The position numbers and the translations under genes are program-made. A DNA stretch of 64,000 nucleotides from an uncultured Poribacteria bacterium (GTDB lineage Bacteria > Poribacteria > WGA-4E > WGA-3G): the NCBI GenBank assembly GCA_951828385.1, contig OX639973.1, forward strand, positions 6,550,845-6,614,844, given 5' to 3'. This document shows positions 43,010 to 52,539 of the stretch, in pieces. The first letter of the stretch is position 1, and each line of letters begins with the position of its first letter. The notes below the pieces were generated by a model, which had not been told where the DNA came from, ran no database searches, and saw nothing but the letters and a program-made list of their open reading frames with translations.

Positions 43010-43714
43010 ATGCGAGTTATCATTCTATTGGCAGTTCTCAGCCTAATTGTCACCCCCGCATTCGCGCAAAAATATATCAGTTGGGAAGCGGAGAACTTTG
43101 ACGATATCAATGGCGACAAATTTGAGATTTTTGATGTACCATCTGACCAAATCGGCACCGCCGCTGAAGGGGTAGACGATTACACAGTCAGTGAGGCATC
43201 CGGTGGCGCGTTCATCGGCTCTGCCAACGGGGTTGGAAACGATGGTGATGCATGGGTAAAATATAACTTCTCAGTCGAATTGGACGATTGGCACTTCTGG
43301 GGACGTGTGATTGCCCCATCGATTAGCGATAATTCTTGCTACTGGGCATTCGATATTGATGATGCTGAGGCACTCTCTACGAATAACGCCACCATGAATA
43401 TCTGGGATTTCTTTGAAGTGGAATCGCTCCGAGTCAACTATACGACTGACTGGGTCTGGTTCCGGTTGAATACACGCGACGGTCCTTTTGAAGGAACGGA
43501 ACTTGTCCAGCACGGCGATGATCCGGTTCCGGTGAATTTGTCCGCGGGTGAGCATACACTCCACATCGTCCATCGCGAAGATGGAACCCTTATTGACCAA
43601 ATTTTCGCGACAACAGATATCGAATTCGATCCAAATGAAACCAATCCGCAGACCGCTGTCGAACCCCAAAACAAACTGACAACAACTTGGGGCGCACTCA
43701 AAAGCGGATTCTAA
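43010..43714 (+). CDS. Secreted protein with TTWG C-terminal tail
   Basis: A 234-residue protein with a signal peptide (residues 1-19, LLAVLSLIVTPAFA). The mature part is beta-rich and aromatic, like a carbohydrate-binding/jelly-roll module (WEAENFDDINGDKFEI, DAWVKYNFSVELDDWHFWGRV, GEHTLHIVHRE). It ends in AVEPQNKLTTTWGALKSGF, a tail shared with the 51536 and 52540 genes though the bodies differ. The tail may be a sorting or anchoring signal. An excellent ribosome site and a terminator suggest a well-expressed single gene. Confidence 0.8.
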   Translation: MRVIILLAVLSLIVTPAFAQKYISWEAENFDDINGDKFEIFDVPSDQIGTAAEGVDDYTVSEASGGAFIGSANGVGNDGDAWVKYNFSVELDDWHFWGRVIAPSISDNSCYWAFDIDDAEALSTNNATMNIWDFFEVESLRVNYTTDWVWFRLNTRDGPFEGTELVQHGDDPVPVNLSAGEHTLHIVHREDGTLIDQIFATTDIEFDPNETNPQTAVEPQNKLTTTWGALKSGF

Positions 43715-43729
43715 GTCGAACAAACTCTT

Positions 43730-43756
43730 AAAGGCATCCACTTGCTGGATGCCTTT
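43730..43756 (+). terminator. Intrinsic terminator
   Basis: AAAGGCATCCA (43730-43740) and TGGATGCCTTT (43746-43756) form an 11-bp stem with a CTTGC loop and ATTTG tail, 16 bases past the secreted-protein stop. Confidence 0.85.
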
Positions 43757-43791
43757 ATTTGTAATTCCTACCACGCGGGATATACGGAAAA

Positions 43792-45522
43792 TTGGAAAAA
43801 CACTGCTATTTCTCGCCCGGCCCCAAAACAATCCACCTTTTATTCACTTGCCTTATACTTGTTAACTGCATCGCTATGCCGAATGCAGCTGAAACGACAC
43901 TCCACTTCACAGACCAGACACAGGCAGCTGGCATCCATTTTAAACACACCAACGGCGCATCTAAACAGAAATACCTACCTGAGACCATGGGAGCCGGTGG
44001 GCTCTTCTTCGACTACAACAACGACGGACATCTCGACATCTACCTCGTTAATAGCGGCACCCTTAGCAGTGATGCGCAAGCCACCAGAAATATAAATCAC
44101 GCAGACCTTCTTTACCGCAACAACGGCGATGGGACGTTTACTGAGGCAACCGCGGAAGCAGGACTCCAACAAAATCACGGATACGGCATGGGATGCCTTG
44201 CCGCAGATTACGACAATGATGGCGACGCGGACCTCTATCTCACGAACTTCGGCAAAAACCAACTGTTTCGGAACAATGGCGACGGCACCTTCACAGACAT
44301 TACATCTCATGCGGGTGTAGGGGACCGCAGCTGGAGCGTCAGTGCCTCCTTCGGGGATTTCAACCTTGATGGATATTTGGACCTCTATGTAGCCAATTAT
44401 CTCGACTATCAACTTGAAACCGCCCATGCCTGTTTCCTGGAGGGTGTTCATATCTACTGCGGTCCACATGAGTATCCTGGCGCAAGTGATACGCTTTACC
44501 GAAACAACGGTGATGGCACTTTCACAGATGTCACAGCCCGTGTAGGACTACACAACGCTGGCAAAGGATTAGGCACGCTCTTTACAGACTACAACAACGA
44601 CAGTTACCCTGATATTTTCGTCGCCAACGACGCTGTCCCCGATTTTCTCTACCGCAACAACGGCGATGGCACTTTCACAGATGTCGCCATCACAACTGGA
44701 GTCGCCTACAATTCAGAAGGTCGCGCAACCGCCAGTATGGGGATCGCCACGGGTGATTACGATAGCGATGGGTTGCCAGACCTCTTTGTCACAAACTTCT
44801 CTTTGGAAATTAACAGCCTCTTTCACAACGACGGCGACGGTTTCTACACGATGACCACCTTTGAAACTGGTCTCGCTGATCCCAGCTTTTCGCAACTCGG
44901 TTTCGGCACCCAATTCCTTGACGCAGACAACGATGGGACGCTTGAACTTTTCGTCGCAAATGGACACGTGTGGGATAATGTATCAAAGATTACGCCATCT
45001 CTCTCTTATAAACAGCAGTGCCAGATCTTTGGTAATATCGGAACAGGGCAATACAGAGACTTATCCGAGACAGCCGGTCCATTTTTCAAGCGTCCGGTTG
45101 TCGCGCGCGGCGTAGCCATCGGCGACTATAACAACGATGGCGCAGTGGATATCCTTGTTACATGCTGCGGTGAAGCACCGGCACTCTTACGAAACGATTC
45201 TCAAACAGTCCACCGAAAGCACAATTGGGTGAAAATCCGGCTCGTCGGTACTAAAAGCAATCGCGACGCTATCGGTGCGAAAGTGTGGGTGCAAACAAAT
45301 AAGAACACGCAGTTCAAAGAAGCGACTTGTGGTGGAAGTTACGCATCCAGTAGTGATCCTATCCTTCACTTCGGTATCGGCACACAAGAAATGGTTAAAT
45401 CTATCAAAGTCCAATGGCAAAGTGGACGTAGCCAGACAGTCGATTTTTCAAACGCAGAGAACCCGGTGAATCAAGTTGTTCCTATCATAGAAAACCCGTC
45501 AAATACGCAGGGTCCCTTGTAG
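43792..45522 (+). CDS. CRTAC1-family protein (FG-GAP/VCBS repeats, ASPIC/UnbV)
   Basis: A 576-residue exported beta-propeller. A signal peptide (residues 15-33) follows a TTG start with a weak ribosome site. At least six VCBS/FG-GAP repeats carry the calcium-binding D-x-D/N-x-D-G pattern (FDYNNDGHLDIYLVN, ADYDNDGDADLYLTN, GDYDSDGLPDLFVTN), separated by YRNNGDGTFTD blocks. The C-terminal ASPIC/UnbV domain starts near KIRLVGTKSNRDAIGAKV. Such proteins probably bind extracellular matrix or polysaccharide. It starts about 35 bases after the preceding terminator. Confidence 0.9.
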   Translation: MEKHCYFSPGPKTIHLLFTCLILVNCIAMPNAAETTLHFTDQTQAAGIHFKHTNGASKQKYLPETMGAGGLFFDYNNDGHLDIYLVNSGTLSSDAQATRNINHADLLYRNNGDGTFTEATAEAGLQQNHGYGMGCLAADYDNDGDADLYLTNFGKNQLFRNNGDGTFTDITSHAGVGDRSWSVSASFGDFNLDGYLDLYVANYLDYQLETAHACFLEGVHIYCGPHEYPGASDTLYRNNGDGTFTDVTARVGLHNAGKGLGTLFTDYNNDSYPDIFVANDAVPDFLYRNNGDGTFTDVAITTGVAYNSEGRATASMGIATGDYDSDGLPDLFVTNFSLEINSLFHNDGDGFYTMTTFETGLADPSFSQLGFGTQFLDADNDGTLELFVANGHVWDNVSKITPSLSYKQQCQIFGNIGTGQYRDLSETAGPFFKRPVVARGVAIGDYNNDGAVDILVTCCGEAPALLRNDSQTVHRKHNWVKIRLVGTKSNRDAIGAKVWVQTNKNTQFKEATCGGSYASSSDPILHFGIGTQEMVKSIKVQWQSGRSQTVDFSNAENPVNQVVPIIENPSNTQGPL

Positions 45523-45561
45523 CATAGGAAACTGTTGGTCTCCTGTGCGTGTATGAGGCGC
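45521..45561. repeat. TAGCATAGGAAAC palindromic repeat
   Basis: TAGCATAGGAAACTGTTGGTCTCCTGTG follows the CRTAC1 stop. A closely related copy lies at 52422-52455. It is a short hairpin repeat dispersed between genes. Confidence 0.55.
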
Positions 45562-45624
45562 AACCTAACAGGATACGCTACAAAAGAGAAAACTAAATCT
45601 CCCCGCGGACTTCTCTATTTTAGG

Positions 45625-45678
45625 TTGACATTACGCTATATCCGCGCGTATAATAATAATATTATCAAATCTGATAAT
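45625..45678 (+). promoter_or_regulatory. Promoter and dyad upstream of cysC
   Basis: TTGACA (45625-45630), 18 bases, TATAAT (45649-45654). ATTATCA-AATC-TGATAAT (45661-45678) forms a dyad at or just after the transcription start, a possible operator. Confidence 0.65.
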
Positions 45679-45737
45679 AGAGGAACGTTTAGAACACCTC
45701 AATTTTTTGACTTCTTATTATGTGAGGAATAATCGAA

Positions 45738-46355
45738 TTGGCTCAACAAAAAGCGACCAATATAACGTGGCACGAAGCAACTGTCACGGCAGAAGATCGA
45801 GAAAAATTACTGAATCAGAAAGGCTGCGTGATTTGGTTCACCGGACTCTCCGGCTCAGGTAAATCGACATTAGCGAACGCAGTCGAACAGGTATTGCATC
45901 AACAACAGCACCACACGTATGTCTTAGACGGCGACAATGTACGACACGGACTGAACAAGAATTTAGGCTTCTCACCAGAGGACCGCGAGGAAAACATCCG
46001 CCGCATCGGCGAAGTCGCGAAACTCTTTGCCGATGCAGGCACAGTTGTCATGACAGCCTTTATTTCGCCTTACCGCGCCGATAGAGATCAGGCAAGAGCA
46101 CTCATCGCTGAGAATAGATTCGTTGAAGTTTTCGTCGACTGCCCCCTTGATGTTTGCGAAGAACGGGATACGAAAGGCTTATACAAAAAGGCGCGTGCTG
46201 GAGAGATTAAGGAATTTACAGGCATTAGCGCACCTTACGAACCGCCCCTGAACCCAGAGGTCGCAGTGAACACCGCAGCACTCTCTATTGAAGAATGCGC
46301 GCTGGCAGTTGTGGAAGCTCTTGTGAAAGCCGGTCTCGTCCCCGCAGGGAATTAG
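45738..46355 (+). CDS. cysC: Adenylylsulfate kinase (APS kinase)
   Basis: A 205-residue enzyme that phosphorylates adenylylsulfate to PAPS, the sulfate donor for reduction or sulfation. The P-loop is GLSGSGKST (~residues 38-46), followed by the APS-binding [11 protein letters not shown], the [20 protein letters not shown] lid, FISPYRADR and the [20 protein letters not shown] motif. The start is a TTG with GAGG upstream; no in-frame ATG is closer. No sulfate adenylyltransferase lies nearby, so PAPS may be used for sulfation of envelope or secreted molecules. Confidence 0.93.
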   Translation: MAQQKATNITWHEATVTAEDREKLLNQKGCVIWFTGLSGSGKSTLANAVEQVLHQQQHHTYVLDGDNVRHGLNKNLGFSPEDREENIRRIGEVAKLFADAGTVVMTAFISPYRADRDQARALIAENRFVEVFVDCPLDVCEERDTKGLYKKARAGEIKEFTGISAPYEPPLNPEVAVNTAALSIEECALAVVEALVKAGLVPAGN

Positions 46356-46648
46356 TAACCTCCTCTTTCACCGGGGGCTGCCGAACCGAGATACACATAT
46401 CCGATGGAGCCTCGATTTTCGCTACCAAGATGCCAAACAACCGACGCTCCGCACAACACAAGGACATCTACTCAACTCGCAAAGGACACCAGAGGCGGTT
46501 GTAAAAGATGCTAAAGCGTGGGCAGAACTCGAATTTTCCTAAATTCAAAATAAGCGCGCGAAACTTGAAACGAAGTGGAAAGCGGATATACGGAGAAGGA
46601 CAATCTTGCTCAAACTGTCCACACCGAACCGCAAGGAAAGTTAAAAGA

Positions 46649-47602
46649 ATGAAATTAATTCAGTTTCACCTACCTAATTTAGGCAAGCGGGTCGGAATTG
46701 TCACCCGCGACGAGGAAGTGATTGACGTAACAAGCGAAGAATCCGCCGGGGTCTTAGAAGTACTTACACTCGCACATCAAGAACAGGTCAGCCTCGGGGT
46801 CATACTCGCTGACATTCAAGAGAAGGTCGCAACACCCGCACCGATGCAACTTCCCTCGTTTGCAGATACAGATAACGCAGTAACCGAACCCGAAGGACTT
46901 ACGCTAAAGAAACTTGATGTCGCCCCCGACGAAAATGTACCACATCTCTTACCGCCAATCGACGCACCTGAAGTATGGGGATGCGGTGTAACCTACAAAC
47001 GGAGCGCAGAGATGCGAGACGACGACACCGAACAAGACATCTACAGCCGGGTCTATCACGCGGACCGTCCTGAGATATTCTTCAAAGCGACACCTTCACG
47101 CTGCGTCGGTCCCAACGGCTTTATCGGCATCCGAAGCGATTCCACACTGACAGCGACAGAACCAGAACTCGCATACATCCTCGGTGGCGACGGTGAGATC
47201 GTCGGCTATACCCTCTGCAATGACGTATCCGCATGGGACATTGAACGCGATAACCCGCTCTATCTACCACAATCCAAAGTCTTTTACGGATGCTGCGCAC
47301 TCGGACCGATGTTTCTCACGCCATCCGAAATAGATGATCCCTATGATTTGGAAATGCAGTGCACCGTCCTACGGGATGCAGACGTTATCTATCAAGGCGA
47401 AGTCAACACTTCCCAAATCAATTGGAAGTTTGAGCAGCTCACCGAATTCCTGATGCGGGATAACCCAATTCCGCTCGGCACCGTCGTCTCAACCGGAACC
47501 GGTATCATCGTCCCAAACGAGCTACCGCTTGCCGCGGGGGACGTTGTCCAGATAGACATCGATGGGTTCGGCACACTCTCAAACCCTGTCAAGCAGTTTT
47601 AG
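46649..47602 (+). CDS. Fumarylacetoacetate hydrolase-family protein (COG3970-like)
   Basis: 317 residues from the ATG at 46649, with AAGGAA upstream; a longer frame would add a Lys/Arg-rich, uncommon extension. The FAH fold is recognised by APEVWGCGVTYKRSAEMR, the metal-binding TEPELAYILGGDGEI, GYTLCNDVSAWDIE and STGTGIIVPNELPLAAGDVV. Relatives include sugar-acid dehydratases such as AraD1 and 2-oxo-acid hydrolases; the exact substrate is open. It is 13 bases upstream of the aldolase-like gene, so both probably act in one catabolic route. Confidence 0.85.
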   Translation: MKLIQFHLPNLGKRVGIVTRDEEVIDVTSEESAGVLEVLTLAHQEQVSLGVILADIQEKVATPAPMQLPSFADTDNAVTEPEGLTLKKLDVAPDENVPHLLPPIDAPEVWGCGVTYKRSAEMRDDDTEQDIYSRVYHADRPEIFFKATPSRCVGPNGFIGIRSDSTLTATEPELAYILGGDGEIVGYTLCNDVSAWDIERDNPLYLPQSKVFYGCCALGPMFLTPSEIDDPYDLEMQCTVLRDADVIYQGEVNTSQINWKFEQLTEFLMRDNPIPLGTVVSTGTGIIVPNELPLAAGDVVQIDIDGFGTLSNPVKQF

Positions 47603-47615
47603 GAGATACCGCGTA

Positions 47616-48728
47616 ATGCACCACAATAGCGAACCTTTTATCGGTAGGCATAAAACGGAATTGGATACACCCGCACTGCTGATTGATCTCGACAAAATGG
47701 AAGCCAACATACAGACGATGGCGAACTATTTCAGCACAGTCAACGCGGAGCTGAGACCACACGTGAAAACACATAAAACACCGATCATCGCGCATAAACA
47801 GATTGCAGCGGGTGCCATTGGTGTTACATGCGCGAAACTCGGTGAAGCTGAAGCAGTGATTCACGCCGGTATCCGAGACGTGCTGATTGCCAATCAGATT
47901 GTCGGACCTCAAAAGATTGCGCGACTCATCAATCTCGCGAAACATTCGGAGATTATGGTCGCCGTGGATAACCTGCAGAACGTACAAGCCATCGCTGAGG
48001 CAGCTGCTGCTAAGGGCGCGACCGTTAGAATGTTAATAGAGGTGAACATCGGTATGGATCGATGCGGTGTTGAACCCGGAGAACCGACACTGGAACTCGC
48101 AAATCAGGTACGCCAAAGTCCAAACTTGGTTTTTGAAGGCTTAATGGGATATGAGGGGCATACCGTCGCTAAACCGAACCGATCAGAACGCGATGCCGCT
48201 GCACGCGAGGCGATGCAACGCCTACTCGACACGAAACACTACCTCGAAAAACACGGTGTGGAAATTCCCATCATGAGCGGCGGTGGGACTGGCACCTTTA
48301 ATATCACCGGGAGCATTCCAGAAATGACTGAGGTGCAAGCGGGGTCCTATGTCCTCATGGATGCCACCTACCGAAATGTGGAAGGTATCGGTGACCATTT
48401 CGGCTGCGCATTGTCGGTTTTGGCAACCGTTGTGAGCCGTCCAAACCCTGACCGAATAATAGTAGATACGGGCTTGAAGGTACTTGCCAAGGAATTCGGT
48501 ATCCCACAACCCGTTGGTGTAACGGGCGTAGAGATGACTGGACTTTCCGAAGAACACGGAAAGATACAGGTATCTGACGAAAATGTTTCCCTCAAACCCG
48601 GCGATAAACTCGAAATTCTACCAACGCACTGTTGCACGACAGTAAACCTCCACGACAGGTATTACGGCATCCGTAACGGGATTGTCGAATCTGTGTGGGA
48701 GATTTCAGCAAGAGGAAAAGCACAATGA
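47616..48728 (+). CDS. D-threonine aldolase/D-serine dehydratase-like PLP enzyme
   Basis: 370 residues from the ATG at 47616, preceded by AGGAG; the longer frame overlaps the FAH gene. The N-terminal alanine-racemase-type barrel has the PLP Lys in HVKTHKTP (about residue 50) and LIEVNIGMDRCGV. The C-terminal domain has ILPTHCCTTVNLHDRYYG with the metal-binding His and Cys of the DSD1/DTA family. It would convert D-threonine to glycine and acetaldehyde, or D-serine to pyruvate, with PLP and a divalent metal. Confidence 0.88.
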   Translation: MHHNSEPFIGRHKTELDTPALLIDLDKMEANIQTMANYFSTVNAELRPHVKTHKTPIIAHKQIAAGAIGVTCAKLGEAEAVIHAGIRDVLIANQIVGPQKIARLINLAKHSEIMVAVDNLQNVQAIAEAAAAKGATVRMLIEVNIGMDRCGVEPGEPTLELANQVRQSPNLVFEGLMGYEGHTVAKPNRSERDAAAREAMQRLLDTKHYLEKHGVEIPIMSGGGTGTFNITGSIPEMTEVQAGSYVLMDATYRNVEGIGDHFGCALSVLATVVSRPNPDRIIVDTGLKVLAKEFGIPQPVGVTGVEMTGLSEEHGKIQVSDENVSLKPGDKLEILPTHCCTTVNLHDRYYGIRNGIVESVWEISARGKAQ

Positions 48729-48749
48729 TCGCAATAGGAGGTAAATTCA

Positions 48750-49919
48750 ATGCGAACTAACAAATTACAGCATATTTGGAAACCGTTCTATCTTCTCAGT
48801 CTACTTACCGCTGGTTTTCTACTACTATATCAGCCAGCTTCAGAAGGCTATATCGCAAAACGTTATTCTGTACCGCAGATCGTCAAAGAAAGTACCAATG
48901 TCGTCGCTGGTACCATTACGGTGGTCAACGCGAAACGACAGACTGCCGATATTAAGGTTGAAGAAAATCTCAAAGGTGCCAGCGAATTTCAGGTAATTAA
49001 GATGCGGTTTGATGTCTATAAAGGAGAGGCAGATCATCGGAAAGAAATTATCCGTTTCCTAAAACAAGGTGAACCGATAATCATCTTTTACGAGCAAAAA
49101 GGCGGACGCATCAATAGCATCGCACATACAAGAGGGAAATGGTTCCAAACCCAAGTCACAAAACAGAGAGACAGAGGGTGGGGCAGGTGGATGTTTACGC
49201 ACTTCGAGAAATACCTCAATAGAGACGAAGTTTCAAAGCGAGATTCAACCCCTGATTTTCTGAAAGAACTTCGCGGTATGTTAGGGGAAGATGCTATCCA
49301 ACTCTTTTATCTCCGGACAGACAGTTATAAGGACGAGTCCCCTGTTATCTCTAACATCAATTCGATAGAAGAACGTTGGATCGCCTATCAAGGCACAACG
49401 AATCGAGATTTACCTGGCCTCGGCAAAGCAGACATCTTATGGCTCGGCTTCCGCACGCTCTCACGAGATGGGAGATACCGGCTTAACAACAAACAGGAAA
49501 ATCGGATTAAAGAATTCGTGAAGAACGGCGGAGTCGTCATTGTCTCTGGTCAAGATAGCGATGAAAAAAATCCTTGCCGGACAGGGTGGTTACCCGAACC
49601 CCTCAACGGCGTAGAGAGCTCACGACGCAATGATTTTAAACCGACTGCCGATGCCGGTGAACTCTTTAAAGCACCCCACCGGATTCGTTCAGGGCAACTC
49701 GCACTTGACGACTCATGGAGCGGGTGGAATCAAAAATATCAAGTTCTGGCGACCACGAACGGCGGAAAAGAGATCGTCGTCGCTAAACTCCCATACGGCA
49801 AAGGTATGTATCTTATCACCAATCTCCGCAACAGTCAGAAAAACGAAGTCTCTCAAAACCGTCGGATGCTGGAAAACCTGGTGCATTTTGCCGTGGAATT
49901 CCTAAAAGAATCCAAGTAA
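48750..49919 (+). CDS. Exported protein with a glutamine-amidotransferase-like C-terminal part
   Basis: A 389-residue protein. An uncleaved or cleaved signal (residues 12-31) is followed by a beta-rich stretch (VPQIVKESTNVVAGTITVVN). Residues ~215-385 (ADILWLGFRTLSRDG, FVKNGGVVIVSGQD, GMYLITNLRNSQKNEVSQN) look like a ThuA/GATase-like Rossmann fold, as in DUF4159-type proteins. I do not recognise the full family. AGGAGG precedes the ATG. It opens a run of four co-oriented exported or membrane genes with short gaps. Confidence 0.65.
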   Translation: MRTNKLQHIWKPFYLLSLLTAGFLLLYQPASEGYIAKRYSVPQIVKESTNVVAGTITVVNAKRQTADIKVEENLKGASEFQVIKMRFDVYKGEADHRKEIIRFLKQGEPIIIFYEQKGGRINSIAHTRGKWFQTQVTKQRDRGWGRWMFTHFEKYLNRDEVSKRDSTPDFLKELRGMLGEDAIQLFYLRTDSYKDESPVISNINSIEERWIAYQGTTNRDLPGLGKADILWLGFRTLSRDGRYRLNNKQENRIKEFVKNGGVVIVSGQDSDEKNPCRTGWLPEPLNGVESSRRNDFKPTADAGELFKAPHRIRSGQLALDDSWSGWNQKYQVLATTNGGKEIVVAKLPYGKGMYLITNLRNSQKNEVSQNRRMLENLVHFAVEFLKESK

Positions 49920-49937
49920 CACACGAGGAAATCACAG

Positions 49938-51521
49938 ATGAAAAGAGGAAGTTTAAAACAGACGCTAAAGGGACGTAGATATAAGCGGTGGAGATTCAGT
50001 TTCTCTACGAAACTACTGCTAATGCTGTGTTTCACCCTTCTTTTCTTCGGCACGGCAAGTCCAGCACACGCAGTTATCCCGCAGCTGCTGGGACCCCTGA
50101 CGGCGCTATTGAGTATCGTCCCACAGATTCTCGCTTTTGTTGGTGTCGCGCTGATAACAGCACTCGTCTTCGCGCGGGATACCACGAAAATGCTCTTCTA
50201 CAAATTCCGGGACTTCGCAGCGGCTCACAAAATTGCTGTCTCCGTCGTTAGTGGGATTATTCTCCTCGGAGCCGTCTTAGGAACTTATCAACTGCTCCAA
50301 ACACCGACGCCTACGTTTGAAACAAACGTTCAAAACGCTGGCATCGGGAATGTAAAAGCCAACAGGACCTGGGCAACTTTCCGTGGGAATAAGAACCGGA
50401 CAGGACATTTAGACGCACTCCCAGGGCCGACAAACGGAACACCCCTATGGGTTTTCAAAGAAGAAGAAGCCATAACGTTTGACTTCTCTTCATCGCCCGC
50501 AGTTGTTGGAAACCGACTCTATATCGGATCTTCACACGGTTCATTCTTTTCATCGGCGGGCGCAACGTACTGTATTGATATAGAGTCGAGAGAGGTTATC
50601 TGGCGGCACGTTTCACCGACCCCAATCTTCTCGTCGCCCGCAGTGGCGGGAGGGCGGGTCTACATCGGCGAAGGATACCATGAACATAGCGACTGCCATC
50701 TCCGGTGTCTCGACGCGAAAACAGGCGAACAGATATGGGCCTTCCAAACGGCGAGCCATGTCGAATCAACGCCTTTTATCAGTCAAGGCAAACTCTACTT
50801 CACAGCGGGGGCTGATGGCATCTACTGCATTGATGCCTTAGAAGGACAGGAAATTTGGCACTATAAAGGCGTTCATGCCGATATGTCGCCCGTTGTACAT
50901 AATGGCAAATTATATTTCGGTACAGGCTACGGCGATTATCGGATTTACGCTGTTGACGCGCAAACAGGCACTGAAATCTGGTCGAAACAGATGCCCTACC
51001 CGGTCTGGGGCAGCCCGAGCGCGTACGAAAATCTCGTCTTTTTTGGACTCGGACGAGGGAATCTTTCCGACAGTGATCCAATACCCGCCGGTAAGACCGT
51101 CGCACTTGATACGGAAACCGGCGACATCGTATGGGAATACGAGGCAAAAGATGCTGTCCTCACAGCAATCGCCGTTCAGAACGGCAACGTTACCTTCGGC
51201 TCCCGTGATGGATCCGTCTACTGCCTCCGCGCCACAGATGGAAAACGCAACTGGCAAACCGGACTCGGTGCACCAGTCGTCTCCTCGCCGGCTATAACAC
51301 CAGATACCGTCTATGCGGCAACGAAAAACGGGCACATCTACGCCTTATCCACTGAAGATGGAAAAGTAAAATGGGAATTTAATACAAGAACTGTCACCCG
51401 AAACATAAACCTCTACTCATCACCCGCGGTTGCCAATGGATTCGTATATATCGGTTCAAGCGACCGTTATATTTTCTGTTTGGGTGGCGATAACAACGAT
51501 AAAATTATCGGCGACCGCTAA
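49938..51521 (+). CDS. Membrane-anchored PQQ-type beta-propeller protein
   Basis: A 527-residue protein. Hydrophobic segments at about 28-46, 52-80 and 95-115 anchor it; residues ~130-520 are a propeller with repeated tryptophan-docking motifs (GEQIWAFQT, GQEIWHYKG, GTEIWSKQM, GDIVWEYEA, GKVKWEFNT), as in PQQ-binding and BamB-like folds. It contains no obvious dehydrogenase active site, so a scaffold or sensor role in the periplasm is likelier than catalysis. It begins 18 bases after the preceding gene and 14 before the next. Confidence 0.82.
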   Translation: MKRGSLKQTLKGRRYKRWRFSFSTKLLLMLCFTLLFFGTASPAHAVIPQLLGPLTALLSIVPQILAFVGVALITALVFARDTTKMLFYKFRDFAAAHKIAVSVVSGIILLGAVLGTYQLLQTPTPTFETNVQNAGIGNVKANRTWATFRGNKNRTGHLDALPGPTNGTPLWVFKEEEAITFDFSSSPAVVGNRLYIGSSHGSFFSSAGATYCIDIESREVIWRHVSPTPIFSSPAVAGGRVYIGEGYHEHSDCHLRCLDAKTGEQIWAFQTASHVESTPFISQGKLYFTAGADGIYCIDALEGQEIWHYKGVHADMSPVVHNGKLYFGTGYGDYRIYAVDAQTGTEIWSKQMPYPVWGSPSAYENLVFFGLGRGNLSDSDPIPAGKTVALDTETGDIVWEYEAKDAVLTAIAVQNGNVTFGSRDGSVYCLRATDGKRNWQTGLGAPVVSSPAITPDTVYAATKNGHIYALSTEDGKVKWEFNTRTVTRNINLYSSPAVANGFVYIGSSDRYIFCLGGDNNDKIIGDR

Positions 51522-51535
51522 CATGGAGAAGGAAA

Positions 51536-52369
51536 ATGAAAAATTATATTTGCATCGCAACGGCACTATTGGTTTTACTCGCAAGCACTATAGCGGATGC
51601 ACAGTGGCGCAGTAAAACCCATGACGAATATAAGGCACTCACCGGGATTGATGTTAAGATCGACGGTGATCTTGGCGAATGGGACGGAGTCCTTGACACA
51701 GTCACAGGCACCGATGGAAAACCTTTCTGTGGCGTTGAATATGAAGGCAACGTCTTTCAGGAACACGGCGGCGGAAAATGGAAGGGTGCAGATGATCACG
51801 AAACCTGTTTCATGATCGTGTGGGATTCAAAAGCCGTCTATATCGGGCTTATTGTCACCGACGACGAGCATGAACACGCAGCCGCGGCCGCATGGAACGG
51901 TGATGGCGCACAACTCGCCTTTGAAATGAGCGGCAAACGCTCCGCTGGTATACAGATGCTCCTTTACAATATCGGTTTAGACGATAAAGCGAAAGATATA
52001 CTCCCTGGGGCTTTAAATGAAAAACCCGGTGGTAACGGTATCGTCCCTGGCGACGACATCGCTGTTGTCCGAAACGAAGGTGAAAAGAAGACCTACTACG
52101 AACTCCGATTCACCGCTGAAGAATTGCAAGTAAAAGGTGATAAATTCAGTGATGGTGATGAATTCGGGCTCGGTATCTGTGTCAATGACGGCGACAAAGC
52201 CGCCGGACAAAATGGACAAAAGGGCTGGAGCGGCTGGTACACCCACTCTATCGTCCATGGAAAGAATTCTGAAAAAACGGGGCTTGTCACGCTTACCAAT
52301 GAAGTCCTCGCTGTTGAAGCGAAAAATAAATTGGCAACGACATGGGGACAACTAAAGTCTAACCGATAA
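51536..52369 (+). CDS. Secreted CBM9/DOMON-like protein with TTWG tail, copy 1
   Basis: A 277-residue protein with a signal peptide (residues 1-22, LLVLLASTIADAQ). The body resembles family 9 carbohydrate-binding domains: DVKIDGDLGEWDGVLDTVT, ETCFMIVWDSKAVYIGLIVT, a HEHAAAAAWNGDGAQLAFEM stretch and TYYELRFTAEELQ. It ends AVEAKNKLATTWGQLKSNR. About 55-60% of residues match the next gene by eye. GGAGAAGG precedes the ATG. It probably binds sugar or heme at the cell surface. Confidence 0.8.
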   Translation: MKNYICIATALLVLLASTIADAQWRSKTHDEYKALTGIDVKIDGDLGEWDGVLDTVTGTDGKPFCGVEYEGNVFQEHGGGKWKGADDHETCFMIVWDSKAVYIGLIVTDDEHEHAAAAAWNGDGAQLAFEMSGKRSAGIQMLLYNIGLDDKAKDILPGALNEKPGGNGIVPGDDIAVVRNEGEKKTYYELRFTAEELQVKGDKFSDGDEFGLGICVNDGDKAAGQNGQKGWSGWYTHSIVHGKNSEKTGLVTLTNEVLAVEAKNKLATTWGQLKSNR

Positions 52370-52386
52370 CCAAATTAATCCTACAT

Positions 52387-52458
52387 ATTTGTAGCACAAA
52401 CTTTGAGTTTGTGTCACTCTTTCTGTAGCATAGGAAACCGTTAGTTTCCTGTGGCACT
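52387..52458. repeat. Two short hairpin repeats
   Basis: ACAAACT-TTG-AGTTTGT (52397-52413) and AGGAAAC-CGTTA-GTTTCCT (52430-52448) lie one after the other, each preceded by a TGTAGCA-like box. The second is a copy of the element after the CRTAC1 gene. Confidence 0.6.
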
Positions 52459-52539
52459 TTCAAGGACGATGAGAGCACTAAGAATTGTTTGAGAGTGCCC
52501 TCTTAATTCTAAAATCTGCAATAAAAAGAGGAACTAAAA

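Noticed and set aside
46508-46648. 47-codon N-terminal extension of the FAH protein
   Set aside because: It is Lys/Arg/Cys-rich and unlike the family, and a ribosome site precedes the internal ATG at 46649.
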